Both the position numbers and the translations under genes were made by a program. This document shows positions 25,925-34,703 of a stretch of 64,000 bases of DNA, piece after piece. The notes under the pieces were generated by a model that worked only from the letters and a program-made list of their open reading frames with translations, was not told where the DNA came from and made no database searches. This DNA comes from SIG307 sp045596385. Its GTDB lineage: Bacteria; Bacillota; Clostridia; Lachnospirales; Lachnospiraceae. The first letter of the stretch is position 1. Each line of letters begins with the position of its first letter. The DNA lies in the NCBI GenBank assembly GCA_045596385.1, contig JAZOCC010000023.1, positions 1-64,000 on the forward strand, read 5' to 3'.

Positions 25925-27442
25925 CTATTCCTTCCAGTCTTCTTTTCGGATGATTTTACCGAAGAAAAGCAGCAGAATATAAGAAACACAGTAGATTCCG
26001 CAAGAAAGAAGCAAAAGTAAAAGGGAAGGAAGCTGTGTTTCTTTTTGTAGCAGGCGGTAGAGCATTACAAAAAGCTGTGCAGGCAGAAAGGCGAATATAG
26101 CAGGACGTACTAACCATTCCGAAACGGGAGGAAAGGCCTTGCAGTATTTCCGTACCAAAAGAGCATCAAACAAGGTGCTGACCAGCTGGCTGACCAGAAG
26201 TCCCAGTAATACACCGTAGATACCTGTTTTCGGTACGACAAACACAATGATAACCAAACGTACCAGTAGTCCGGCTACGGTTGTAAAAAAGGACAAATGA
26301 GGCTTCCCGAGGCCGTTAATGACACTTCCTAAGGTGGTAGAAAGATACAGAAGCGGACAAAGAGGAGAGAGGATGCGGATGTAGTCTCCGGCCAGGGAAT
26401 TGTGATAGACCGCAGTTCCGATGTCACGTCCGAAATAAAAAAATACTGCGGTGGAAAACAGACCGATAACAACACTGTATTTTACCGCATTTCCTACGCA
26501 TTGCTGTAAGCGGGGGCGGTTCTTCTCGTCCAGATTTTCCGAAACGGCAGGAAGCAAAAGAACGGACAACGCACCGGGAATGGCGGAAGGAAACAGGATA
26601 AAAGGAATTGCCATTCCGTTTAAAATACCGTAGAGGCTTAAGGCGTCGGAGTTTGTCAGGCCGCTTAACCGGAGCATTCCAGGAATAAATACGGATTCTA
26701 TGCTATGCAGAATATTGATAATGAGGCGATTTAAGGAGAGCGGGACGGAAAGGGCAAGAAGCCGTTTTGTCAGTCCCGTGGTTTCGCAAGGAGCGGCGTG
26801 ACGGAGCAGTTTGTTTCGTTGCATCCGGTAAGCAATACAGTTAAAAATATTGGATGCTACTTCGCCCAGAACCAGACCGATAACCGCCGCAAGACATCTG
26901 CTTTCCTCGTTAGAGAAGGTTGGCAGAGTGACGAGATAAAGCACCAGACCGATGCGTACTATCTGTTCCACAAGTTGGGTAAAAGCAGGAACGGAGGTTT
27001 GTTTACAGCCGATATAGTACCCGTTGATACAGGCGGTAACGGCGCAGAACGGGAATACCAAAGAAAGAATACGCAAAGAGTCGGTAGCCCGCGATTCCAT
27101 GAGAAAGTAGCGTGCACACGGCCCGGCACCAAAGTATACAAGGACAGACAAAGTCAGGGAAATGCCGAAGGCAAGGAGCATGGAACGGCGCATGAGACAC
27201 GAGGTTAAAGATACATTTCCTCGGCTGTTTTCTTCCGCTACCAGCTTGGACACGGCGGTCTGGATGCCGGAAGCGTAGAGGGTGTAACAGATTCCGTAAA
27301 CCGGAAATACAAGCTGATAGATGCCCAGATATTCCGCCCCCAGGGCGTCCGCAAGACAAATGCGGTAATAAAACCCGAGGATACGGGTAATCAGACCGGT
27401 TATGGTAAGGAGGATGGTTCCCTTTAAGATAGCGTTTTTCAA
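25925..27442 (-). CDS. MOP-superfamily polysaccharide flippase, SpoVB-like
   Basis: 505 aa with about 12-14 membrane segments and the family N-terminus GTILLTITGLITRILGFYYRICLADALGAEYLGIYQLV, closely like SpoVB/stage V sporulation protein B and other lipid-linked oligosaccharide flippases. SpoVB in Bacillus supports spore cortex synthesis and can act like MurJ in flipping lipid II. The minus-strand start is preceded by AAGGAGG-like bases near 27444-27450. It faces the diguanylate cyclase convergently. Confidence 0.85.
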   Translation of the reverse strand: MKNAILKGTILLTITGLITRILGFYYRICLADALGAEYLGIYQLVFPVYGICYTLYASGIQTAVSKLVAEENSRGNVSLTSCLMRRSMLLAFGISLTLSVLVYFGAGPCARYFLMESRATDSLRILSLVFPFCAVTACINGYYIGCKQTSVPAFTQLVEQIVRIGLVLYLVTLPTFSNEESRCLAAVIGLVLGEVASNIFNCIAYRMQRNKLLRHAAPCETTGLTKRLLALSVPLSLNRLIINILHSIESVFIPGMLRLSGLTNSDALSLYGILNGMAIPFILFPSAIPGALSVLLLPAVSENLDEKNRPRLQQCVGNAVKYSVVIGLFSTAVFFYFGRDIGTAVYHNSLAGDYIRILSPLCPLLYLSTTLGSVINGLGKPHLSFFTTVAGLLVRLVIIVFVVPKTGIYGVLLGLLVSQLVSTLFDALLVRKYCKAFPPVSEWLVRPAIFAFLPAQLFVMLYRLLQKETQLPSLLLLLLSCGIYCVSYILLLFFGKIIRKEDWKE

Positions 27443-27531
27443 GGAGGTACCTCGGGCGTTTTTTATCAGCTTATGTTTTTGGGGCGTGAGATATGACGAG
27501 AAGTATTTGAAAAGAAAGGTGGAGAGTGTTG

Positions 27532-28134
27532 ATGAAAAAAAGTGTGAGAAAGTTTTTTTGGTTGTTTTTTACGTCCCAGGAGCAGTGGTTAAATCAGATG
27601 TCCGATGAGGGATGGCGGTTAATGGGTACGACAACTTCCGGATATGAGTTTGAAGAGTGCGAGGAGGGGAAATATCGGTATAAGGTGACGTATATTGCGA
27701 ACCGTTCCAAAGAAAGTGCGGAGGAGTATGTAAAGGCACTGGAGGCTTGCGGTTATAGGGTGTATTTTAAGAATGCGAATTTGAATTATTCCACAGGGAA
27801 GGTGGAATATCGTCCGTGGGCGGAAGCGGGAGGACGTGTGGCTACCGAAAAGACGACACTTCATAAGGAATTATTGATTGTTGAGAAAGAGAACGACGGG
27901 CATTCCTTTGAGATGTGCGCTACTTTTGAGCAGAGATACGGTTCTTATAGCAGATTGAGGTTGTGGGGAATAATCGGATTTTTGGTTGCTGCGGTAGTAG
28001 CACTTGCCGGAAAGAGTATTGTATGGGGAATTCTTGCCGTCTTGCCTCTTGTATGGGCAGTTTTGTTTCATTTGGAAATCGGAAAGCTAAAGAGGGAAGA
28101 ACAGAGGCAAAACTCGGCTTTTGTTGAGAAATAA
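27532..28134 (+). CDS. DUF2812 domain membrane protein
   Basis: 200 aa. The N-terminal 110 residues match DUF2812: WLNQMSDEGWRLMGTTTSGYEFEECEEGKYRYKVTYI and EYVKALEACGYRVYFKN. Two membrane segments follow (about residues 138-156 and 159-177). In many Firmicutes such genes sit next to a PadR regulator; none is seen here. Start ATG 27532 is used; GTG 27526 lies six bases upstream. No function is known for the domain. Confidence 0.75.
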   Translation: MKKSVRKFFWLFFTSQEQWLNQMSDEGWRLMGTTTSGYEFEECEEGKYRYKVTYIANRSKESAEEYVKALEACGYRVYFKNANLNYSTGKVEYRPWAEAGGRVATEKTTLHKELLIVEKENDGHSFEMCATFEQRYGSYSRLRLWGIIGFLVAAVVALAGKSIVWGILAVLPLVWAVLFHLEIGKLKREEQRQNSAFVEK

Positions 28135-28209
28135 TTGCAGAATAAGATAGATTGAACTAAGAAAAAAGATGCGCATAGAATATAGATATAGCAGTGCGAG
28201 GATAATGAC

Positions 28210-29400
28210 ATGGAAAAACGAATCATCTATTTAGACAATGCGGCAACTACGCCGATGTATCAAGAAGCGGTGGAGGCCATGCTGCCGTATTTTACGGAGA
28301 ATTTCGGCAATCCGTCCAGCCAGTACGGTCTTGCAAATATAGGGAAGAGAGCCGTTGAGACGGCCAGAAAACAGATTGCGGTTACCATAGGAGCTCGGCC
28401 GGAGGAGATTTTCTTTACCGGAAGCGGCACGGAAGCGGACAATTGGGCTATCAAGATGGCGGCGCAGGCCTACCGGGACAAGGGGCGACATATTATTACG
28501 ACGAAAATCGAGCATCATGCGGTACTTCATACCTGCGAGGCGTTAGAACGGGAAGGGTATCGGGTAACGTATCTGACTCCGGATGAGGATGGAGTGATTT
28601 CACCGGAGAGTTTACTCCGGGTATTGACACCGGACACGATTATGGTGTCAATTATGACGGCAAATAACGAAATCGGAACCATAGAGCCGATTGACGAATT
28701 GGCGAAGATTGTAACGGAGCGGGGCATTTTGTTTCATACCGATGCGGTACAGGCATACGGAAAGCTCCCGCTGTCGGTAGAAGACGGGAACATTGCCATG
28801 CTGTCTGCCAGTGCACATAAAATCGGCGGACCGAAGGGCGTGGGCTTTTTGTATGTGAGACGGGATGTGCGGTTACACTCCTTTTTACACGGTGGGGCCC
28901 AGGAGAAGCGGCGTCGTGCAGGAACGGAAAATGTACCGGGCATCGTAGGATTTGCAAAGGCAGCAGAGCTTACCTTTGCATCGATGGAAGAGACGGAAGC
29001 AAGAGAGCGGGAACTGAGAGACTACTTTATGAAGCGGGTACTCGCCGAGATTCCTTATGCCAGAGTGACCGGTTCCATAAAGGAACGTTTGGCGGGACAT
29101 GTGAGTTTTTGTTTTCAGTTTATCGAAGGAGAAACCGTACTGATTATGCTGGACTCCGACGGTATTTGCGCGTCCAGTGGGTCTGCATGTACCACGGGCC
29201 AGACGGAGCCGTCCCATGTATTGACGGCCATCGGACTTCCGGAGGATGTGGCACACGGTGCCCTTCGGTTTACGTTAGGGCGTAATACGACAAAGGAGGA
29301 CATTGAGTTTACCATTGAACGGATGAAGGAAGTTATCGGGAAAATCAGGGCCATGTCCCCATATTATGCGAAGTTTGCGGCAAGGGACGGGAATGAATAG
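28210..29400 (+). CDS. Cysteine desulfurase, IscS/NifS type
   Basis: 396-aa PLP enzyme that takes sulfur from cysteine as an enzyme persulfide. Visible are YLDNAATTP, the PLP-lysine motif SASAHKIGGPKG (about residues 200-210), the GTENVPG stretch, and the active-site Cys in SSGSACTTGQTEPSH (about residue 326). The next gene is mnmA, so sulfur delivery for tRNA 2-thiouridine is the likely job; no iscU or thiI is adjacent. The loop around the active Cys resembles IscS/NifS class I enzymes. Confidence 0.92.
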   Translation: MEKRIIYLDNAATTPMYQEAVEAMLPYFTENFGNPSSQYGLANIGKRAVETARKQIAVTIGARPEEIFFTGSGTEADNWAIKMAAQAYRDKGRHIITTKIEHHAVLHTCEALEREGYRVTYLTPDEDGVISPESLLRVLTPDTIMVSIMTANNEIGTIEPIDELAKIVTERGILFHTDAVQAYGKLPLSVEDGNIAMLSASAHKIGGPKGVGFLYVRRDVRLHSFLHGGAQEKRRRAGTENVPGIVGFAKAAELTFASMEETEARERELRDYFMKRVLAEIPYARVTGSIKERLAGHVSFCFQFIEGETVLIMLDSDGICASSGSACTTGQTEPSHVLTAIGLPEDVAHGALRFTLGRNTTKEDIEFTIERMKEVIGKIRAMSPYYAKFAARDGNE

Positions 29401-29477
29401 ATGAGGATGTATTTGACTTTTGAAAAAGCAAAGGTAGGATACGGAATGTGATTCTACAAAGATAGAAAGGTAGTTAT

Positions 29478-30614
29478 ATGAAGAAAATCGTAGTCGGCCT
29501 ATCCGGCGGTGTGGATTCCGCTGTGACGGCATATTTGTTAAAGGAACAGGGATATGAGGTCATCGGTGTGACTCTTTGTATGCACGGGAATGCGGAAAAA
29601 GAGGTGGCAGACGCTGCAGAGGTGGCGGCGCGTATCGGTATCAGGCATCGTGTGGTAGAGTTAAAAGAAAAGTTTAAAGAGAATATAATCCGGTATTTTA
29701 CGGAGTCATATAAACAAGGGGAAACCCCGAATCCGTGTATGGTATGCAATCCGCGGATGAAGTGGACAGCACTTTTAGACATAGCGGAAGAAGAGGGAGC
29801 GGAGTGTGTGGCTACCGGTCATTACGCGGGAGTGATGCGCCTTGCAAACGGTAGATATGCCATTCGGTGTGCGGTGTCTGCGGCAAAGGATCAGGCCTAT
29901 GTGTTGTACGGACTTTCTCAGGAACAGCTCTCTAAGACTATTATGCCCCTGGCATCCTACGAGAAGGAAGCTATCAGGGCAATCGCAGCTAAAATAGGTC
30001 TTTCCGTGGCGGATAAGGCAGACAGTATGGAAATTTGTTTCCTTCCGGAAGGAGAGGCTTATACGAACTATCTGGTGGAGAAGGAAGGAGTAACGCAGGA
30101 ACAGGGAAACTTTGTGGATGAAGCAGGAAATGTTCTCGGAACCCATCAGGGGATTATCTATTATACGGTAGGTCAGAGAAAGGGACTTGGGATAGCTTTT
30201 GGAGAACCGCGTTATGTAAAGGAATTGCGTCCGGAAACCAATGAAGTGGTGTTGTCCGGAAACGATGCGTTGCAGAACAAAACCGTGTATGCTAGGGAGT
30301 ATCACGGAATGGCACTGGAAGAGTTGGCGGAAGGAAAGCGTCTGCTAGCAAAAATCCGCTACAGCCATAGAGGCGCTATGTGTACGGTACATCATGAAGG
30401 AGAGCGGTTGCGTCTGGAGTTTGATGAGCCGCAGCGTGCCGCTACACCGGGACAAGCTGTGGTGTTTTACAAAGAAGAGGAAATTGTGACGAATGAGGCA
30501 GAAGGCTGCGGTGAGCAGTCGGATGTGACGATTGCGCAAGCGATGGAGAAGTTTCAAGGAACAGCGCTTGTGGTTGCCGGCGGAGCGGTGATTTGCCGGG
30601 AGGCAGAAGTGTAG
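29478..30614 (+). CDS. mnmA: tRNA-specific 2-thiouridylase
   Basis: 378 aa. MnmA adenylates and thiolates U34 of Lys, Glu and Gln tRNAs. The PP-loop SGGVDS (residues 9-14), the catalytic pair Cys87 (NPCMVCN) and a second Cys near 187 (MEICFLPE), the GQRKGLG segment and the C-terminal beta-barrel (KIRYSHRGAMCTV...ATPGQAVVFY) are all present. It lies 77 nt after the cysteine desulfurase, its presumed sulfur donor. Confidence 0.95.
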   Translation: MKKIVVGLSGGVDSAVTAYLLKEQGYEVIGVTLCMHGNAEKEVADAAEVAARIGIRHRVVELKEKFKENIIRYFTESYKQGETPNPCMVCNPRMKWTALLDIAEEEGAECVATGHYAGVMRLANGRYAIRCAVSAAKDQAYVLYGLSQEQLSKTIMPLASYEKEAIRAIAAKIGLSVADKADSMEICFLPEGEAYTNYLVEKEGVTQEQGNFVDEAGNVLGTHQGIIYYTVGQRKGLGIAFGEPRYVKELRPETNEVVLSGNDALQNKTVYAREYHGMALEELAEGKRLLAKIRYSHRGAMCTVHHEGERLRLEFDEPQRAATPGQAVVFYKEEEIVTNEAEGCGEQSDVTIAQAMEKFQGTALVVAGGAVICREAEV

Positions 30615-30689
30615 GAGAATCGGTGCGCATAGATGGAAGACGGATGCACTAGGACCTATTGGAACGTGTAGATACAGGAGGATTTGGAT

Positions 30690-31544
30690 ATGACAGAGGT
30701 GAAGAAAACAATACAACTGGCAAACGGTGTGGAGATGCCGACCATGGGATACGGTACTTGGCAGGTGGAAAACAATGAGACAGGTGCGGATGCGGTTGCA
30801 GAAGCAATCCGGGCAGGGTACCGGCATATTGACGGTGCGGCCCGATATGAAAACGAAGTGAGTGTGGGAGAAGGCATCCGAATGTCCGGAATTGCCCGTG
30901 AAGACCTTTTTGTGACAAGTAAGGTCTGGTTTACCCATAGAAGCTACGAGAAAGCGCTCACGGCATGTGATACCACATTAAAGGACTTGGGGTTGGAGTA
31001 TGTGGATTTGTACCTGATTCATTGGCCGGCGGTGGCAAAAAACTATGAGAACTGGAAAGAGGTAAACGCAGAGACATGGCGTGCCATGGAGGCAATTTAC
31101 CGCGCAGGAAAGGCGAGGGCTATCGGTGTCAGCAACTTTCTGCCACAGCATCTGGAACCGCTTTTTACAACGGCGGAAATATTGCCGATGGTGAATCAGA
31201 TTGAGTTCCGTCCGGGGTATCCGCAGATGGAATGTGCCGAATGGTGTCTGGCGCACGGCATTGTGCCGGAGGCATGGCGACCGCTTGGTGCAGGTGCGGC
31301 ATTGACAGGTGAACTTATGAGAGAACTTTCCGTCAAGTACGGGAAAACACCGGCACAGATTTGTCTGCGCTGGGGGTTACAGCATGGACTGGTTCCACTT
31401 GTAAAATCCGCAAATCCGGTGCGGATGAGAGAGAATATGGATGTGTATGATTTTTCTTTAAGTGCGGACGATATGGAGCGAATTGATGCGCTGCCGCGGG
31501 ATGATGCAGGAGCGGAGAAGCCGGAGGAATTGGTGGAGCGGTAA
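30690..31544 (+). CDS. Aldo/keto reductase
   Basis: 284-aa NADPH-dependent oxidoreductase of the AKR fold. The catalytic tetrad is complete: Asp and Tyr in HIDGAARYENE, Lys in TSKVW, His in YLIHWP; the IGVSNF strand and LVKSANPVRMRENM cofactor loop follow. It resembles the AKR5 group (2,5-diketo-gluconate reductase-like). ATG 30690 has AGGAGG at 8 nt. Lies after mnmA and shortly before an acetyltransferase. Natural substrate unknown. Confidence 0.9.
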   Translation: MTEVKKTIQLANGVEMPTMGYGTWQVENNETGADAVAEAIRAGYRHIDGAARYENEVSVGEGIRMSGIAREDLFVTSKVWFTHRSYEKALTACDTTLKDLGLEYVDLYLIHWPAVAKNYENWKEVNAETWRAMEAIYRAGKARAIGVSNFLPQHLEPLFTTAEILPMVNQIEFRPGYPQMECAEWCLAHGIVPEAWRPLGAGAALTGELMRELSVKYGKTPAQICLRWGLQHGLVPLVKSANPVRMRENMDVYDFSLSADDMERIDALPRDDAGAEKPEELVER

Positions 31545-31570
31545 TGTCCTTGTGGAAGAAAGGAGTCAAC

Positions 31571-32155
31571 ATGACAAATAAGGAGAAAATGTTAAACGGT
31601 GAATATTATATTAGCTTAGATGAAGAGTTAGGTATTGAACGGGAAAGAGCAAAAGATTTGCTGTTTGAATTTAATAATACGAAGCCTTCTTTGCGCGCGG
31701 AGCGGGAAGTGATGATTCAAAAATTATTCGGAAAAGTCGGGAAAGGCTGTTGGATAGAATCGCCGTTTAATTGTGACTATGGATACAATATTGAGGTAGG
31801 AGATAATTTTTATACAAATACCAATTGCTGCATTTTAGATTGCGGAAAAGTAACTATCGGGAACAATGTATGGATTGGCCCTAATGTAGGAATCTATACA
31901 CCGAATCATGCTCTTTGCAGTGATGAGAGAGCTGCGGGCTATGAGAGATCTCCGGGGGTAGAAATCGGAGATAACGTATGGATTGGCGGTGGAGTGACGA
32001 TTCTCGGTGGTGTAAAAATAGGTGCTGGTTCTGTTGTTGGTGCAGGAAGCGTTGTGGTAAAAGATATTCCGGAAGGAGTAGTGGCGGTTGGAAATCCGGC
32101 CAAGGCGATTCGAAAGATAACAGATGAGGATAGAGTTGAGAAATTTACTCGGTAA
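31571..32155 (+). CDS. Sugar O-acetyltransferase, maltose/galactoside type
   Basis: 194 aa. N-terminal Mac domain (KEKMLNGEYYISLDEELGIERERAKDLLFEFN) and a left-handed beta-helix of hexapeptide repeats (VGKGCWIESPFNCDYGYNIEVGDNFYTN...IGDNVWIGGGVTILGGVKIGAGSVVGAGSVV) mark the LacA/Maa family, which acetylates sugars with acetyl-CoA; the catalytic His lies in TPNHAL. Start ATG 31571 follows AAAGGAG. Base composition is more AT-rich than the upstream genes. Confidence 0.92.
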   Translation: MTNKEKMLNGEYYISLDEELGIERERAKDLLFEFNNTKPSLRAEREVMIQKLFGKVGKGCWIESPFNCDYGYNIEVGDNFYTNTNCCILDCGKVTIGNNVWIGPNVGIYTPNHALCSDERAAGYERSPGVEIGDNVWIGGGVTILGGVKIGAGSVVGAGSVVVKDIPEGVVAVGNPAKAIRKITDEDRVEKFTR

Positions 32156-32174
32156 AAGGTATCGAAAAATGCCC

Positions 32175-32203
32175 TTGCATTTTTGGAACTTCTGTGCTAT
32201 GAT
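32175..32203 (+). promoter_or_regulatory. Promoter of the attenuated methyltransferase unit
   Basis: TTGCAT (32175-32180), 17-nt spacer ending TGTGC, TATGAT (32198-32203). Transcription would start near 32210. Confidence 0.65.
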
Positions 32204-32230
32204 GTGAAAAATAACTTGAAAGGAAGCTCT

Positions 32231-32290
32231 ATGATGAACGTAATGTTGAACAGTTTAGAACGCAGAGAAGAAGAACGTAGGCTCTTGTAA
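32231..32290 (+). CDS. Leader peptide MMNVMLNSLERREEERRLL
   Basis: A 19-codon reading frame with its own AAAGGAAG ribosome site 5 nt upstream; a second in-frame ATG at 32234 is equally possible. Its stop codon lies in the left arm of the first leader hairpin, as in attenuation peptides of inducible ribosome-resistance genes. The C-terminal half is charged (ERREEERR). It is inferred to be a regulatory peptide; no protein evidence is possible here. Confidence 0.6.
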   Translation: MMNVMLNSLERREEERRLL

Positions 32291-32416
32291 TCATTGCAAT
32301 CCGCATGGTTACAAGAGGTACGTCTTGTTTCTGTGCGGTTACTGTTTCAAATCATAGAGATGCAGAACCGTAACAGATTCGGCTTTAGGCTGAGTTTGCT
32401 TACGGTTCTTTCTATT
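32282..32416 (+). promoter_or_regulatory. Attenuator with mutually exclusive hairpins and terminator
   Basis: Segment 1:2 pairs CTCTTGTAA (32282-32290) with TTACAAGAG (32309-32317). Segment 2:3 pairs ACAAGA (32311-32316) with TCTTGT (32323-32328). Segment CTGTGCGGTT (32331-32340) can pair with AACCGTAACAG (32366-32376), which removes the left arm of the terminator AGAACCGTAA (32364-32373) / TTACGGTTCT (32400-32409) plus its T-rich tail. A ribosome stalled in the leader peptide would change which pairs form. Confidence 0.65.
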
Positions 32417-32435
32417 TACCCAAAGGAGGTCAATC

Positions 32436-33248
32436 ATGAACACAGATTTTTTGAAGAACACATTTTCAAAGGTAATCGAGGATTACGACACCGCAAGACC
32501 GGGATATCCAAAGGAATTATATGACAAGGTAATGTCCTTTTCGGGTATCGGGGGAGATGCTACGGTATTAGAAGTAGGTGCCGGTACGGGACAGGCAACG
32601 GACCTGTTTTTATTGGGGGATTTCCGGTTTGATTTACTGGAGGTCAGTGAGGAGCAAGTGCTCTTTTTGAAGCAAAAGTACGGAAACAATCCCAAGGTGA
32701 CGGTAGTAAAAGACTATTTTGAGCAGTATGAAACGGAAAAGAAGTATGACTTGATTTATTCCGCCACGGCGTTTCACTGGGTGGATAGCTGGATTGGATA
32801 CCCGAAGGCGTGGGAGATGTTAAATGCGGGAGGAACTTTGGCGGTATTCTGGCATATGTCCTCTGTGACGTATTATGAGGGAGGGATTTTTGATGGACTG
32901 AACGTAATAAAGAAAAAGTATCTTCCGCAGGAGTCTTTGGGATTTGATGCGGAGGAAATTTTGAAGGTAAAGGAGCGAAGAATTGCGCAGATACAGTCGG
33001 GCGGTTGTTTTGGAGAACCGGAAGTTTTTGATTATCGGTGGACTGATGCCTACGACGCGGAACGATATGTGACGCTTCTTAACACTTATTCCGGGACACA
33101 GACGCTGCCTGAGGAGAGGAGAAGGATGTATCTGGAAGAGGTAAGAGCGTATATCAATGCCAATGGCGGGAAGGTGGAGTTACCGCAGCATGTGATGTTG
33201 TATTTGGTGAGGAAAGAAAGGAGTGAAGCAAATGCAGACAGAGAATAA
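32436..33248 (+). CDS. Class I SAM-dependent methyltransferase
   Basis: 270 aa, RBS AAAGGAGG. Motif I VLEVGAGTGQATDLF with the acidic residue of motif II (DLLEVS), a YDLIYSATAFHWV motif IV and post-motif strands mark a Methyltransf_11/25-type enzyme. The substrate-binding C-terminal part gives no clue to substrate. Its expression appears to be under leader-peptide attenuation, a layout typical of genes induced by ribosome-targeting drugs; that link is inference. The next gene overlaps its 3' end by 17 nt. Confidence 0.88.
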   Translation: MNTDFLKNTFSKVIEDYDTARPGYPKELYDKVMSFSGIGGDATVLEVGAGTGQATDLFLLGDFRFDLLEVSEEQVLFLKQKYGNNPKVTVVKDYFEQYETEKKYDLIYSATAFHWVDSWIGYPKAWEMLNAGGTLAVFWHMSSVTYYEGGIFDGLNVIKKKYLPQESLGFDAEEILKVKERRIAQIQSGGCFGEPEVFDYRWTDAYDAERYVTLLNTYSGTQTLPEERRRMYLEEVRAYINANGGKVELPQHVMLYLVRKERSEANADRE

Positions 33249-33729
33249 GAAACACATCAGCTATCGAGAGGCTTGCCTTGCGGACTGTTACGATCTTGCG
33301 ATATTAAAAGGGAAGGTCTGGAACACAACCTACCAAGGTATTTATCCACAGGAGAAATTGACAGGATATGATGTAGAAAAGAATAAAGGGATATTTGAGT
33401 CAATTGTAGAGAATTCGGAGATATCGTTATATGTGGCAACCGATGGGGAGAAAATTGTGGGCTTTATGACCTGTGGGAAGCCGTACAGGCCGTTTCGGGA
33501 GTACGGACAGGAAGTCGGATTATTGTATATTTTAATAGAGTACCAGCGGCAGGGAATCGGTAGGGAGTTCTTTCGTATCGCAAAGAAGCTGGTCAAAGAA
33601 TGTGGATATAAGGAGTTCTTTTTATCGGTAAATAGTAGGAATTATGAGGCACAGAAGTTTTATTTTGCAATGGGAGGAGAGGTGCTTTGTGAAGAGGGAG
33701 AGCAGGTGAGGTTCGAGTATAAGATATAG
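33232..33729 (+). CDS. GNAT family N-acetyltransferase
   Basis: 165 aa. The acetyl-CoA binding segment is LLYILIEYQRQGIGREFFRIAKKLVKECG, with the R/Q-x2-G-x-G/A pattern (QRQGIG), and SVNSRNYEAQKFYFAMGGE at the C-terminus. ATG 33232 follows AAAGGAG and overlaps the methyltransferase stop by 17 nt, so the two are coupled and share the attenuator. Acceptor unknown; small molecule such as an amino compound is typical. Confidence 0.85.
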   Translation: MQTENKKHISYREACLADCYDLAILKGKVWNTTYQGIYPQEKLTGYDVEKNKGIFESIVENSEISLYVATDGEKIVGFMTCGKPYRPFREYGQEVGLLYILIEYQRQGIGREFFRIAKKLVKECGYKEFFLSVNSRNYEAQKFYFAMGGEVLCEEGEQVRFEYKI

Positions 33730-33748
33730 TTTTTAGCACTTTTATATA

Positions 33749-33805
33749 AGTAATACCACCGTATTACAATAAAGATATAAGTCAAACTAATACTGTGGTA
33801 TTACT
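33749..33805. repeat. Long imperfect palindrome between convergent genes
   Basis: Eighteen-nt arms (33749-33766 and 33788-33805) differ at one base pair and enclose a 21-nt AT-rich loop. It lies between the GNAT stop and the end of the PHP gene. It may be a bidirectional terminator without strong T runs or a small mobile palindromic remnant. Confidence 0.6.
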
Positions 33806-33846
33806 CATGGAGAATGTTAGGAACAACAATCGTATACGTGGTTTAT

Positions 33847-34671
33847 TTACAACTTCACCATTCCCGGTTTCCGTTCCTTATACACTGCATAATACCGGAA
33901 TCCCAGGTCTTTTATAAGCTCTGCGCACTGTTTAATATCAGCCCCTACATCGCTTGGGTAATGGGCATCGGAGCCAAGGGTCAGAAGTTCGCCGCCAAGT
34001 TCCTTGTAGCGACGAAGGATTTCTTCCTTCGGATGAGGGAAAGAGAGGCCTTTTCGCAGTCCGGCGGTATTTACCTCCAGTGCCTGACCGCGGGAGATGA
34101 GGGTGCGGAGCGTTTCTTCAATCAGGTCTGCATAATCCCGTACCGCATAGTCCTTTACAAGAGATACAGAGTCTGGCAAATAGCGGATGATGTAGTCTAA
34201 GTGTCCGAGAGAGTCAAAGTTTGTATGTTCCGCTACATTGGTGCGGATGTCTTCGAAGTAGCGAAGCAGACGGTCGCCCGGTAGATCCCAGTATTCCTGA
34301 TAATATGGGTCTAATTCGTCGACTACATGTGTAGAACCAAGAACAAAGTCGTAAGGATGTTCTGACAGTAAGGCATCCATATGGTCCCGCAGGTCCGGAC
34401 GGTTCGGACGAAGTCCAAGCTCGATACCGAGAAGCAACTCCGGCATGGTTTCATCGGCTTCGGCCATTTCCTTTAACGGCAGCAGCTCCTTAAAGTATTC
34501 TTTTGTATCAAAGACAAACAGGGTATCGTCTCCCGGAAAGTCTAAGTCCATATGGTCCGTAAAGCAAAGAGTGGAAAGTCCCGCTGCCTTTGCGGCAGCA
34601 AGCATCTCGCTCGGATTTGCTTCGGAGTCACTGGAAAATTTGGTATGAGTGTGGGTATCTGCTAATATCAT
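33847..34671 (-). CDS. PHP-family phosphatase, histidinol-phosphatase (HisJ/HisK) type
   Basis: 274 aa. Metal-binding motifs of the PHP fold in order: DTHTHTKFSSDSE, FTDHMD, GIELGL, GSTHVV, GHLDYI, EVNTAG and LGSDAH. This matches HisK-type histidinol phosphatases, which make histidinol in histidine synthesis; other PHP phosphoesterases are possible as no his genes are near. The start at 34671 (minus) follows AGAGAGG; a longer upstream frame adds unrelated residues. Third gene of a probable minus-strand operon headed by rqcH. Confidence 0.85.
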   Translation of the reverse strand: MILADTHTHTKFSSDSEANPSEMLAAAKAAGLSTLCFTDHMDLDFPGDDTLFVFDTKEYFKELLPLKEMAEADETMPELLLGIELGLRPNRPDLRDHMDALLSEHPYDFVLGSTHVVDELDPYYQEYWDLPGDRLLRYFEDIRTNVAEHTNFDSLGHLDYIIRYLPDSVSLVKDYAVRDYADLIEETLRTLISRGQALEVNTAGLRKGLSFPHPKEEILRRYKELGGELLTLGSDAHYPSDVGADIKQCAELIKDLGFRYYAVYKERKPGMVKL

Positions 34672-34703
34672 AAAAAACCTCTCTGTTATGTAAATGTAAG
34701 TAA

